Assembly (NCBI RefSeq): GCF_027111295.1
Contig: NZ_CP114287.1
Location: 744,001 to 808,000, forward strand
Direction: 5' to 3'
Length of the DNA stretch: 64,000 nucleotides
DNA from: Flavobacterium gelatinilyticum
GTDB lineage: Bacteria > Bacteroidota > Bacteroidia > Flavobacteriales > Flavobacteriaceae
Of this stretch, positions 17,139 through 25,842 are shown piece by piece. The stretch's first letter is position 1, and each line of letters opens with the position of its first letter. Under the pieces are notes generated by a model. The model saw nothing but the letters and a program-made list of their open reading frames with translations, made no database searches and was not told where the DNA came from. The position numbers were made by a program, and so were the translations under genes.

Positions 17139-18557
17139 TTATTCTATAACTAATTCATTTATCATCCCGTTAAATATAAAACCATGAAAAGGCAACACAG
17201 CATACCAGTAAAGCTTGCCTAACATTCCTCTTGGTTTAAAGGTCGCCGCCTGATACAAGGTATTATTGAAAATTTTAAATTCAAGCCATGCCTCACCGGG
17301 AAGTTTCATCTCTGCATACAAAATTAATTTACCTTCTTTTTTATCTGCATAAACCACACGCCAAAAATCGAGCGCATCGCCGGCATGAATTTCATGTCTG
17401 CTTGTTCTTCCCCTTCTGGCGCCTACACCTCCAAAAATCTTATCGATAAACCCGCGAAGACTCCAAAGCCAATCTCCGTAATACCACCCAGTTTCCCCAC
17501 CAATAGACCAAATTTTGGCAATGGTACGATCTCTGTTTATAATTTTTCGCTTTCTTCTGTCAATAAAACAATCTTTTTTAGGAACCTTGAAATAATAAGC
17601 AACACTTCCTTTAAACTGACCGCTGATCTGTGCGTCTTTCCAGCTTGAAGCCACTGCATCTTCATCAATTTTTATCAGCGCCTTCTGCAATGCCTGATGG
17701 TAATTCATCGGCTTGACATCCAGCAAATCATTAATTCTATTGTCACTGCAGATAACCTCTACTTTCATGCTACTCACTAAAGCTGTAGCCAGTTTGAAAG
17801 AGGTAGAAGTAATAAAATACAGCCAATATGATGATAATTTTGGTGTCATTACCGGAAGCGTATAAATATATCTTTTGAGTTTTTTAGCCTCAGCAAACTT
17901 TAAGAGCATTTCCTTATAGGTTAAAATATCAGAACCGCCAATATCAAAACTCTCGTTATAAGTTTTAGGATTCAGCAATGCTTTCATTAAAAATTCTAAA
18001 ACATCAGCAATAGCAATGGGCTGGCATCTGGTATTAAGCCATTTTGGAGTAATCATTACAGGAAGTTTATGAACCAGATCCCGAATAATTTCAAAAGAAG
18101 CGCTGCCCGATCCTACAATAATTCCTGCCCTGAGCGTGGTGGTCGGGGTTTTTCCTGTCTTTAGAATTTCCTCTACTGCTTTTCTAGAAGATAAATGTTT
18201 GGATAAGACCCTATCGTTTATAATGCCGCTTAAGTAAATAATCTGTTTGGCTTTCGTTTTGTTTATTTTTTCTTTAAAATTATTAGCCGAAATACTTTCG
18301 AGTTCATCATAATTATCAGCGCCAGACATGGAATGTATAAGGTAATAAGCAGCATCAATATCATTATGAATATTTTCTACGCTTTGTGATTCTAAAAAGT
18401 CAACTTCAATAACTTGTACATTTCCTGAAGCTTTTTCGGGAAAATAAAATCGGTTCTTATCCCGTACACAACAAATCACTTCATGCCCATGTTCCAGCAG
18501 TAAAGGCAGCAGCCTTTTGCCGATGTAACCCGTTGCGCCTGTTAGTAGAATTTTCAT
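17139..18557 (-). CDS. NAD(P)-binding SDR protein with DUF2867 domain
   Basis: A 472-residue fusion. The N-terminal half is an atypical short-chain dehydrogenase/NmrA-like Rossmann domain starting MKILLTGATGYIGKRLLPLL with the GATGYIG dinucleotide motif at residues 7-13, then AYYLIHSMSG and YLSGIIND. The C-terminal half (from about residue 310) matches DUF2867: WSIGGETGWYYGDWLWSLRG, then DALDFWRVVYADKKEGKLIL, and the end GFIFNGMINELVIE. This two-domain arrangement is widespread and lacks a firm substrate. The neighbouring TIGR03643 and DUF2256 genes are often found beside photolyase/cryptochrome genes in other genomes, so a role in light stress is possible but inferred. Confidence 0.88.
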   Translation of the reverse strand: MKILLTGATGYIGKRLLPLLLEHGHEVICCVRDKNRFYFPEKASGNVQVIEVDFLESQSVENIHNDIDAAYYLIHSMSGADNYDELESISANNFKEKINKTKAKQIIYLSGIINDRVLSKHLSSRKAVEEILKTGKTPTTTLRAGIIVGSGSASFEIIRDLVHKLPVMITPKWLNTRCQPIAIADVLEFLMKALLNPKTYNESFDIGGSDILTYKEMLLKFAEAKKLKRYIYTLPVMTPKLSSYWLYFITSTSFKLATALVSSMKVEVICSDNRINDLLDVKPMNYHQALQKALIKIDEDAVASSWKDAQISGQFKGSVAYYFKVPKKDCFIDRRKRKIINRDRTIAKIWSIGGETGWYYGDWLWSLRGFIDKIFGGVGARRGRTSRHEIHAGDALDFWRVVYADKKEGKLILYAEMKLPGEAWLEFKIFNNTLYQAATFKPRGMLGKLYWYAVLPFHGFIFNGMINELVIE

Positions 18558-18723
18558 GGTTCTGTTGTTTATATTTTTTCGAGCCAGCTTAAATAATAAC
18601 GAATTAAAGTTTAAAGGTAGTTATTGTTTAACTTTTACCAAACAACATTAAACAAAAACAATTTTAAATAAGTATCTTAGCATTAGAATTGTTCCGTTTT
18701 GATAGTCCAAACACAATATTAAT

Positions 18724-19013
18724 ATGAATACAAAACATCGTACCTTTTCGGTTATAGAACTGGATCGCATAATTGAAATGGCATGGGAAGACAGAACCAC
18801 TTTTGATGCTATAAATTTCAGTTTAATTTATCTGAAGCTGATGTAAAGGCATTAATGAAAAAAGAACTCAAATTCAGCAGTTACAAATTATGGCGCAAAC
18901 GAGTTGAAAGCTGCAACACTAAACATGCGTCAAAACGCCCAGCTGAAATTGTCCGTTTTAAATGCAGCAGACAGCGTGAGATTTCAAACAATAAAATTTC
19001 AAAGACAAGATAA
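18724..19013 (+). pseudogene. TIGR03643 family gene with single-base deletion
   Basis: From ATG 18724 the frame reads ELDRIIEMAWEDRTTFDAIN and stops at 18846. From about 18817 the other frame reads FNLSEADVKALMKKELKFSS and YKLWRKRVESCNTKH, on to a stop at 19013. Together these give the TIGR03643 pattern (IxMAWEDRTPFxAI, FGLSExxVxxLMRxELKxSSFRLWRKRVxGRxTKH). The span is 290 bp, one base short of a multiple of three. Restoring one base near 18836 (TTTCAG instead of TTTCCAG) gives one intact frame of about 96 residues. Unlike the other breaks in this window, the site is not a long homopolymer. Confidence 0.8.
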
Positions 19014-19152
19014 AAAACCTCTTTTTCGAAAATACATTTATGAATCAATATTGTAAAAATTGAGCAAAAATGAAGGTAAATATTGTATTGCCACTATTTA
19101 GCACATCAAAAAAGAAATTAAAGTTCAAAAAATTGAAACAGCATTCATTTTA

Positions 19153-19290
19153 ATGCGAAAAGTAAAAAAAGAAAATCTGCCTACTAAGATCTGCACAGTC
19201 TGCAATCGCCATTTCTCGTGGAGGAAGAAATGGGAAAAAGTATGGGATGACGTTAAATACTGCAGTTCTAAATGCAGAAAAAACAAATAA
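19153..19290 (+). CDS. DUF2256 domain protein (small zinc-binding protein)
   Basis: A 45-residue basic protein: LPTKICTVCNRHFSWRKKWE, then VWDDVKYCSSKCRKNK. The CxxC ... CxxxC arrangement with FSWRKKW and W-x-x-VKYCSxxCR is the DUF2256 signature; the four cysteines should bind one zinc ion. The family is commonly encoded next to TIGR03643 and cryptochrome/photolyase genes; a DNA- or RNA-related role is presumed but unproven. The stop at 19288-19290 is only 7 bp from the end of the converging FAD/NAD(P) gene. Confidence 0.88.
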   Translation: MRKVKKENLPTKICTVCNRHFSWRKKWEKVWDDVKYCSSKCRKNK

Positions 19291-19296
19291 TAATTA

Positions 19297-21018
19297 TTAA
19301 TCCCTCAGAATATCTTTTACTATGCGCAGAGAAGCTGCTTCACAAAAATCCAAGCCAGAATAATCGGGATTTAATCCTCCAATATAAGGCACAGCCATGA
19401 TATATAAGTTTTCATTGTAGGCGCCGTATTGATCCATAATTTGAAAATTGTCATTAATGGCTATTCCAGAAACATTCAAAAAATAATCGCCGTTTTCATC
19501 TTTCTCAACTTTCTCAGGATCAGTGTCAAACGCAGTCTGCCCTAACTCTGAAGATTTAAATTTTAAACGCGCCGGTCTAATCGCTTTTTGATCCAGCAGA
19601 CTCTTGAAGGGAAAATCATCGTAAGACAAATGAGGCTGTCCCACACAGTCTACAAATGTTTTATAATATACAGACATTTGATTATTATTGGCATCCATAA
19701 AATTATATAGAATTCCACCTCCGTTTTGCGGCTCAACGGTACTGTCATCGCCTACAGGGACAAGATCGAGAACACCAGCCTGATGCAGAGCAAGCAATTC
19801 TTCACATGATTTCTGGGGAACAAATGCAATTACTATAGAAATTAGCGGCATCAGCACTTTTTGAAGCCGCTGCATATCTTCTGCAGAAAAATATTTTGCT
19901 GGATGGTTCATCGCAAAACTGAGCACTGCCAGCATTTCTTTCCAGTAGATTGATTCCTGCCTTTTAATAGATTTCTCAGCCTGCACGTATTCAGCTCTTA
20001 AAAGCTGGAAAGGATCAAGACGCTCGCGCAGTTCCATCATATCAGCTACAAAATCTTCAATTGAAAAATCTTTAATACGCTGATAAAATTCTGGGTCTTT
20101 TTCACGGAATATTTCCTTAAAATCCTTTTCAAAAATGAAATCAAGGGATAAAAATCCATCATTACTTTTTCTGTGAAGCTCTATTTCTTCCTTAGTTAGC
20201 AAAGAGCCATTCGAAAGATGTGAATCTTCTAAATGAAAACGAACCGCGGGAAGCATGCCGCTTCTGGAATGCATCATTATTTTAAAATCTGCACTTTCAG
20301 GGTTTAATTTAAAACAAAGAGCGTTATCTGTATCTTTTTCGAATGAACCGTTATTTCTTGCAAGTGTTCTTATGGCGTCAATTGCTGTTAACGAAGAACC
20401 TTTTACAGCAATTGGATGATTGAAATGCTTTGCCAGTTTTACAGGAGGATATGGTGCATCATAATAGCCTGAAACTTTGCCTTCATAACGCATCGGCCAG
20501 TTATGGCCTGTGCAGATAACTGCATAATCAAATTCATGTTCCATACCATTCACAGTTTCCACCCTCACGGTTTGATTTGTAGTGTCATAAATAATATCTG
20601 CAACTGTGCTTTCAAAATGTACGGTAGTTCTAATTCCCCTTTTCTTCCCTGTTTTACGCAATATTTCAAACTGCGCTGAAAGATAGCTTCCAAATAGAAG
20701 TCTCGGTATGACCTTATACTCATTAAATTGATCTGGTTTAAAATTATATTGCTGAAGCAATTCGGCAGGTGCAGTATAAATCCACTCCGACATTGCTGAT
20801 ACTATATGCGGTACTTCATTATCGGATACATTTGTGATATGCTCTATATTTGCCCCTTCCGTGCTGTAAGGCATTCCAGATCCAAGCTCCTTTTTTCTCT
20901 CAAAAATAGTAATCTCAAAATCATTTGAACTGGATTCAACCAATCTCTTGTAAACAAAAAGCCCGCTTGGACCTCCTCCTAAAATTGCAATGCGTTTTTT
21001 TGTACTTTTAGTTTTCAT
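19297..21018 (-). CDS. FAD/NAD(P)-binding protein
   Basis: A 573-residue flavoprotein. It starts MKTKSTKKRIAILGGGPSG with the GxGxxG dinucleotide loop (GGGPSG), continues FEITIFERKKELGSGMPYST (acidic end of strand 2, ribose binding), and has AVICTGHNWP and GSSLTAIDAIRTLARNN as second motifs. The C-terminal part (NENLYIMAVPYIGGLNPDYS) is typical of FAD-NAD(P)-binding proteins of the PF13454 group, related to HI0933-like and YdhS-type proteins. The substrate is unknown. It has no signal peptide. It belongs to the SDR/TIGR03643/DUF2256 neighbourhood and converges with the DUF2256 gene. Confidence 0.85.
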   Translation of the reverse strand: MKTKSTKKRIAILGGGPSGLFVYKRLVESSSNDFEITIFERKKELGSGMPYSTEGANIEHITNVSDNEVPHIVSAMSEWIYTAPAELLQQYNFKPDQFNEYKVIPRLLFGSYLSAQFEILRKTGKKRGIRTTVHFESTVADIIYDTTNQTVRVETVNGMEHEFDYAVICTGHNWPMRYEGKVSGYYDAPYPPVKLAKHFNHPIAVKGSSLTAIDAIRTLARNNGSFEKDTDNALCFKLNPESADFKIMMHSRSGMLPAVRFHLEDSHLSNGSLLTKEEIELHRKSNDGFLSLDFIFEKDFKEIFREKDPEFYQRIKDFSIEDFVADMMELRERLDPFQLLRAEYVQAEKSIKRQESIYWKEMLAVLSFAMNHPAKYFSAEDMQRLQKVLMPLISIVIAFVPQKSCEELLALHQAGVLDLVPVGDDSTVEPQNGGGILYNFMDANNNQMSVYYKTFVDCVGQPHLSYDDFPFKSLLDQKAIRPARLKFKSSELGQTAFDTDPEKVEKDENGDYFLNVSGIAINDNFQIMDQYGAYNENLYIMAVPYIGGLNPDYSGLDFCEAASLRIVKDILRD

Positions 21019-21181
21019 TGATTTTTTGTTTAATACATAATTATAAAAGTGCAGAAACTGTAGGGCTTTTTGTAATGGATTGAAATAATATAGAAATTAT
21101 TATCTTTATATAATTATAAAATACAAATATCATCAACCATATAGGCAGTCAGTTATATGATTCAAAAATGAAATTATATAA

Positions 21182-21288
21182 TTACTCTCTTATTAAATAA
21201 AAAATTGCTTAAAGAATTAGGCAGAACTATCTCATTTGAGGCGTTTCCAATTTTATCAAAAAAAAACTTTTTTTTGATAAGAGAGTAA
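21182..21288. repeat. Possible MITE-like element with 12-bp inverted ends
   Basis: TTACTCTCTTAT (21182-21193) and ATAAGAGAGTAA (21277-21288) are exact reverse complements enclosing about 107 bp. An inner hairpin of mirrored A and T runs with TTATC/GATAA ends sits next to the right arm. There is no ORF inside. It lies in the 421-bp gap between the FAD protein and the stressosome-associated kinase; nothing else is recognisable in that gap. Confidence 0.4.
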
Positions 21289-21439
21289 GAAAAGCTAAAG
21301 CGAATATTTGGATGGTTTTCGCAATTAATAATCCTAAATGTGATTTGTTAAGATAAATATGAAATTGGCAATTGCAGAAGAAACGAAATTTATAGATTAG
21401 TAATGGCATTTTTACTCATATTACTGCAATAAAAAAATA

Positions 21440-23071
21440 TTAATTCTTTGGAAGATAGATCCAAAAAGTAGTCCCTTGTCCTGGTATACTGGTAAAATTA
21501 ATGGTTCCGTTATGGTTTTCAATAATACGTTTGCACAATGCCAAACCAATACCATTCCCGCTGTACTGATCTCTTTGATGCAGCCGCTGGAACATATCAA
21601 AGATTCGTCCTGAATATTCACTGTCCATTCCAATTCCATTATCTTGAATTGAAATTACATGAAAATTCCCTGAAGGAGCTTGAACATCAAAAGCGGTGTT
21701 GCTTTGGGCTGAAATTATACGTGAGGAAATATTTACCGCAGGCTGTGCAGCATTAAATTTTAACGCATTATTTATTAAATTATAAAACAGCTGGCGCAGC
21801 TGCGTATCAATTCCATTAACAACCGGAAGCGGACTTAAATTTATAACTGCTTTTTTTTCTTCAATAATAAGGCTCAAATCGTCTAAAGTTTGTGTTGCAA
21901 CATCATTAAGATCTATTTCTGCTGTAAATTTATCATGATTATTGACACGGGAGTAATTAAGAACATCTGAAATCAAATTAGATAATCTGCCGGCTGCCAG
22001 AGTAATTTTATCAAAATAATAAAGCGTTTTCTGCTGCTCTGTCAAATGTTCCGCTGCTCTTGAAATCATAATCATTATTTTTCGCAGCGGTTCCTGAAGA
22101 TCATGACTTGTTATAAAGGCAAACTGTTCCAGTTCCTTGTTTTTGAATTTGAGTTTTGAGTTGGCACTTTCAAGTTCAAGCTGTATTTTTCTGAGCTCTG
22201 AATTATCCTTCAGCGTTTCAACTATCATTTTCTGGGCATTATTATTTACAAAATAAATAAGCCAGCTTCCTATAGAACCGTCTTCGGATTTATTTGGCAT
22301 AATTGAAACATTATGCCAAATATAAATATCCTCTTTTTTAATACGGATATCAGCAGAAAAATCTCTTTTGTTTTTTTTGACATTGCTCCATCCTTCAATA
22401 ATCAGCTGTACATCGTCATGATGTATGAATGCACCAAGGCTTTTTTTATCAAAAGAATGAAAAGGAAGTTTTAGGTAAATTTCAAATGCATTGTTTGCCA
22501 GCAGCACTATGTTTCGGTCATTGACGATGCAGATTAAAACAGGAATTGTATCAACAAGAGTTCTGTAGCGGTTTTCACTTTCTCCCAGTTTTTCTGAAAG
22601 CGCTACAAGCTCAATATTCTTTTTTCTGATTTCATCATAAGCAGAAATGGGCGGTTCATACTTGAAATAATCAACCAGAGTATTTATTTTGGCATCTGAA
22701 AGAAGCCCTGGTGACGGGACTTGATGGCTTAAAGTTGTTACCGATTTGTTGTCGGCATAATGGTACTCTATATTGCCTGATATTTTGGCGGCATATTTAT
22801 AGGCTTCGGGGTTGCATTTTTTAAGATCGACTTTATCGGTAAGCACAGCCAATATTTCTTTGTGACTCGCTCTGATAATGTTGATTCCCAATACCAGCAC
22901 CGAATTTTTTCCATTGGCAATGGAACATCTTGCCACTTCTGAAACAGCGGTAGAAAAACGGGTCTGTGACGATAAAGGCATGCCACACATTTCAGCGATT
23001 TTCATAGAACGCTTATGAGCCAATATGAGGTCCATTTCATTGTCAAGATTAATTTTTACAATTTCCTTCAT
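21440..23071 (-). CDS. Stressosome-linked histidine kinase with degenerate RsbT-like N-terminal domain
   Basis: A 543-residue soluble protein. Residues 1-100 resemble an RsbT/RsbW ATPase (SMKIAEMCGMPLSSQTRFST, then AVSEVARCSI as N box), but the DxGxGI and G2 boxes are missing, so it probably no longer binds ATP. A PAS domain follows at about 165-285 (LVDTIPVLICIVNDRNIVLL). Next come a coiled linker (ESANSKLKFKNKELEQ), HisKA with His323 in ITSHDLQEPLRK, and HATPase_c with YNLINNALKF, IQDNGIGMD and GNGIGLALCKRI. It is the last gene of the RsbR-S-T-SpoIIE operon, 6 bp after the phosphatase gene. This suggests the stressosome signals to a two-component kinase rather than to a sigma-factor cascade; no sigma-B, RsbV or RsbW gene is visible here. 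Confidence 0.85.
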   Translation of the reverse strand: MKEIVKINLDNEMDLILAHKRSMKIAEMCGMPLSSQTRFSTAVSEVARCSIANGKNSVLVLGINIIRASHKEILAVLTDKVDLKKCNPEAYKYAAKISGNIEYHYADNKSVTTLSHQVPSPGLLSDAKINTLVDYFKYEPPISAYDEIRKKNIELVALSEKLGESENRYRTLVDTIPVLICIVNDRNIVLLANNAFEIYLKLPFHSFDKKSLGAFIHHDDVQLIIEGWSNVKKNKRDFSADIRIKKEDIYIWHNVSIMPNKSEDGSIGSWLIYFVNNNAQKMIVETLKDNSELRKIQLELESANSKLKFKNKELEQFAFITSHDLQEPLRKIMIMISRAAEHLTEQQKTLYYFDKITLAAGRLSNLISDVLNYSRVNNHDKFTAEIDLNDVATQTLDDLSLIIEEKKAVINLSPLPVVNGIDTQLRQLFYNLINNALKFNAAQPAVNISSRIISAQSNTAFDVQAPSGNFHVISIQDNGIGMDSEYSGRIFDMFQRLHQRDQYSGNGIGLALCKRIIENHNGTINFTSIPGQGTTFWIYLPKN

Positions 23072-23077
23072 AAAGCC

Positions 23078-24091
23078 TTAAATTATTTTTCCAACCAAAA
23101 TTGTAGCATCATCAGTTCCCCTAACATTGTCTTTATACAAGGCAGAAGCAATAATAGCCGGACTCTGTTTAATTATAGAATTAAGTTCACTTAAATTCCA
23201 TCTTGTTCTAAGCCCATCGCTGTGCATGATAATAATCTGATGCTTTTGATAGGGAACAACTGTGCTATTGAGCGTGCGGGGAATATTATGACCTATAATA
23301 CCGTTATACGGGGTATACGTTTTGTTATCAAGTCCGTTATAGATACGTGTATTGATATTACCTATACCGCAGATATTCCAGCTTTCTGTTTCATAATCAA
23401 CGGCAGCAATAGTCGCAACAAGTCCTCTGCTTTTTTTAACGTGCTCATGAACATATCGAAGCACTGCCACAGGATCATTTTCTGTACATTGCTTAAAAGA
23501 TCTAATTGCTTGTTCAACTGCTTCGTGAGCATTTGCTCCGTGTCCTAATCCATCTCCAACAAAAATCTGAAAACCTTTTCTGGTATATTTAATATGATAC
23601 CCGTCTCCGCATACTCGCTCGCCTGGATAATTTACGCTTAATGCTGACATATCCAACTTTGTAGTTGAATTTGGAATCGAAACATCGGGTTTATCACAGA
23701 TTTTAATATATTGGACCGTTCCCCATCCGCGCATAGAATAAATCTGAAAATCATTGCTTAATCTCTTAATCGCACCAATGCCATGACCAAGTGTACTCGA
23801 GGTAGAATATCCGTCTTTCATTATTTTGGAAATATTGTCAATACCAGTTCCTTTATCCAGACAGTATATTTCTATTTCATTACAGCTCCCATGATTATGT
23901 GCTCTGTAAAGCAGATCTCCACCACCTGCATATTTAATAAGATTAGAAGTAAGTTCGGCAATAATAATATCAGTTTCAGCAGCTCTGTGCGGTTTGAAAC
24001 CTAATTGAAGTGCTAAATTATGTATCTCTCGTTTAATAAAAGCGATAAGACTTCTATCGTCAATTTTGTAAACGGAAAAAGTATTATCCAT
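23078..24091 (-). CDS. RsbT-like ATPase fused to SpoIIE/RsbX-type PP2C phosphatase
   Basis: A 337-residue protein. N-terminal GHKL ATPase domain (about 5-140): N box IIAELTSNLIKYAGGG, G1 CLDKGTGI, G2 GHGIGAIKRL. C-terminal phosphatase domain (about 160-337): PGERVCGDGYHI, FVGDGLGHGANAHEAVEQAI with the metal-binding Asp-Gly, and a final TDDATILVGKII, the terminal Asp pair of SpoIIE phosphatases. In stressosome systems, RsbX dephosphorylates RsbR and RsbS to reset the complex; this fusion should do the same. The start (24091) overlaps the end of the RsbT gene (24084) by 8 bp, showing translational coupling within the operon. Confidence 0.9.
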   Translation of the reverse strand: MDNTFSVYKIDDRSLIAFIKREIHNLALQLGFKPHRAAETDIIIAELTSNLIKYAGGGDLLYRAHNHGSCNEIEIYCLDKGTGIDNISKIMKDGYSTSSTLGHGIGAIKRLSNDFQIYSMRGWGTVQYIKICDKPDVSIPNSTTKLDMSALSVNYPGERVCGDGYHIKYTRKGFQIFVGDGLGHGANAHEAVEQAIRSFKQCTENDPVAVLRYVHEHVKKSRGLVATIAAVDYETESWNICGIGNINTRIYNGLDNKTYTPYNGIIGHNIPRTLNSTVVPYQKHQIIIMHSDGLRTRWNLSELNSIIKQSPAIIASALYKDNVRGTDDATILVGKII

Positions 24092-24497
24092 TTTTCCACT
24101 TTATTATAGTTACGGTTGTACCGTTTCCTAATTGGGTTTGTATATCAAATTCATTTACCAGCCTTTTTGTGCCGGGCAGGCCAAGGCCTAAACTTTTTCC
24201 GGTGCTGTAACCGTCCTGCATAGCAAGAGTTATATCTTTTATGCCAGGCCCTTTGTCAATAAAAGTTACGCGTACACCTAGATCACGTCCGTTGGTTACA
24301 GATTCTATTATAACTTTCCCTCCTCCTCCGTACTTTAGAAGATTACGGACAAGTTCGCTTGTTGCAGTAATTAACTTGGTCTGATTTAAAATGCTCATTC
24401 CAATTTTTACACCATATTCCTTTACGCGGTTGCGCAATGGAACTACATCCTGCTCTTTTACTATAAGCAGTTCCTCTTTATTCGTTGCTGTCGTCAT
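24084..24497 (-). CDS. rsbT: Stressosome switch kinase RsbT
   Basis: A 137-residue anti-sigma-factor-type serine kinase if translation starts at ATG 24497 (MTTATNKEELLIVKEQDVV), the start that fits RsbT family length. A longer in-frame start at 24563 would add 22 residues that lie wholly inside rsbS. N box TATSELVRNLLKYGGGG, G1 FIDKGPGI, G2 GKSLGLGLPGTKRLVNEF are all present. RsbT phosphorylates RsbS and RsbR, is then released, and activates a downstream partner. The start overlaps the rsbS end (24478) by 20 bp. Confidence 0.92.
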   Translation of the reverse strand: MTTATNKEELLIVKEQDVVPLRNRVKEYGVKIGMSILNQTKLITATSELVRNLLKYGGGGKVIIESVTNGRDLGVRVTFIDKGPGIKDITLAMQDGYSTGKSLGLGLPGTKRLVNEFDIQTQLGNGTTVTIIKWKNG

Positions 24498-24876
24498 ACG
24501 TCTGCTCCTCGTTATCGCCATTGTACATTTTCGCGCGAAGCAAATCCATGCCTTTCTCAACATTTAAGGCACTTATGACACCGTTTAAAGATAATCCAAG
24601 TTCAACCAGTGTAATAGCAACCGCAGGCTGCATACCAACCACTACTGTTTGGGCATCCATAATTTTTGACATAACCGCGATGTTTCCTAAAATTCTTCCC
24701 ATAAAGGAATCAATAATAGAAACAGCAGATATATCAATTAAGACACCCTTTGAATTATGTTTATTTATAGTATTTATTAAATCAGATTCAAGATTTTCAG
24801 CCAATTGGTCATACAGATCGACCTGTATGGTAACCAGCAGAAAATCTCCCATCTTGAGTATTGGAATTCTTTCCAT
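24478..24876 (-). CDS. rsbS: Stressosome scaffold protein RsbS (STAS domain)
   Basis: A 132-residue single STAS-domain protein. GVLIDISAVSIIDSFMGRIL carries the phosphorylatable Ser57 after Asp, as in RsbS, and VVVGMQPAVAITLVELGLSL is the second conserved STAS segment. RsbS and RsbR form the ~1.8 MDa stressosome core in Bacillus, and RsbS phosphorylation by RsbT releases RsbT. It sits between rsbR and rsbT in the usual R-S-T order, 18 bp after rsbR. Confidence 0.93.
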   Translation of the reverse strand: MERIPILKMGDFLLVTIQVDLYDQLAENLESDLINTINKHNSKGVLIDISAVSIIDSFMGRILGNIAVMSKIMDAQTVVVGMQPAVAITLVELGLSLNGVISALNVEKGMDLLRAKMYNGDNEEQTYDDSNE

Positions 24877-24894
24877 GTCAATAATCTTAATTCG

Positions 24895-25746
24895 TTATTT
24901 TCTTTTCACAACCGTAAGCTGAAGCATTTCAAAGGCTGTTTGAAGAGCACTTGCAAGTGAAGCTTTAGTAATAATTCCAGTAAGATCAATTCCTAAATGC
25001 ACGACAGTTTGTGCAATTTCAGGACGAATACCGCTGATAATACACTCTGCTCCCATTAATCTTGTTGCGCTTACCGTTTTTATAAGATGCTGGGCTACAA
25101 GTGAATCTACCGCTGGCACACCTGAAATATCAAGTATGGCAATAGAACTGCCTGTATCAACAATCTGCTGTAAGAGATTTTCCATTACCACCTGTGTTCT
25201 GGAACTGTCAAGGGTTCCTATAATAGGAAGTGCTACAACACCATCCCAAACACGGATAACTGGTGTCGAAATCTCACTTATCTCGTCAATCTGTCTTGAA
25301 ATAACATCTTCACGTCCTTTCATGTAAGATTCAAAAGTTAAGATTGTCATATTATCCAATAATTTGCCTAACTCCAAATTAGCGCTGTATAATTTTGACG
25401 AATCAGATTCTATTTCTGAAAGAATTCTAGAAGCTGACTCCTTAAAAGCAATCAAGTATTGTGCATTTTCGCGGGGAGAAAAACCGCGCCTGCCTCTCGA
25501 ACTTGAAATTCCGATTAACAGATCGTGAACCTTTTCGAATTCATCTGAATCAGTATTTCCATTTGAATGCTGTAACACATCCAGTAAAAGGGCTGCGAAC
25601 TCTTTTGATTCTTCTTCTTCTGTTGCTCCATCAGTAGAACCGCTTGCTTGTAAAAGCTCAGACCATGTAGTCAATAATTTGTTTTGGTGCTCTTTCAAGC
25701 TTGCCAGGAGATTGTTCTGCATTTGTTGTGATATTTGGATATTCAT
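24895..25746 (-). CDS. rsbR: Stressosome sensor protein RsbR
   Basis: A 283-residue protein. I choose ATG 25746 (MNIQISQQMQNNLLASLKEH); the ATG at 25773 would add a hydrophobic nonapeptide unlike the family. Residues 1-150 form the variable helical sensor domain (globin-like in related RsbR proteins). Residues 160-280 are a STAS domain with candidate phosphosites Thr161 (ISTPVIRVWDG) and Ser215 (VPAVDSLVAQHLIKT), equivalent to the two RsbR phosphothreonines of Bacillus. It is the first gene of a five-gene operon: rsbR, rsbS, rsbT, phosphatase, histidine kinase. The sensed signal cannot be deduced. Confidence 0.92.
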   Translation of the reverse strand: MNIQISQQMQNNLLASLKEHQNKLLTTWSELLQASGSTDGATEEEESKEFAALLLDVLQHSNGNTDSDEFEKVHDLLIGISSSRGRRGFSPRENAQYLIAFKESASRILSEIESDSSKLYSANLELGKLLDNMTILTFESYMKGREDVISRQIDEISEISTPVIRVWDGVVALPIIGTLDSSRTQVVMENLLQQIVDTGSSIAILDISGVPAVDSLVAQHLIKTVSATRLMGAECIISGIRPEIAQTVVHLGIDLTGIITKASLASALQTAFEMLQLTVVKRK

Positions 25747-25842
25747 GTAAATGTAGACAATTAATTTAAGCAAAACTGTCTAAATTCAGAAAATACTTTG
25801 TAAAAAAAACACCTGTTAATTCTTTATATACAATTGGGTTTA

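Noticed and set aside
21227..21409. Minus-strand 60-codon frame before the stressosome kinase
   Set aside because: It crosses the A/T hairpin of the possible MITE and consists of low-complexity Phe/Lys/Ile; no family resemblance.
24498..24563. Longer rsbT start at 24563
   Set aside because: The added 22 residues lie inside rsbS and do not fit RsbT proteins; the ATG at 24497 gives the normal family length.
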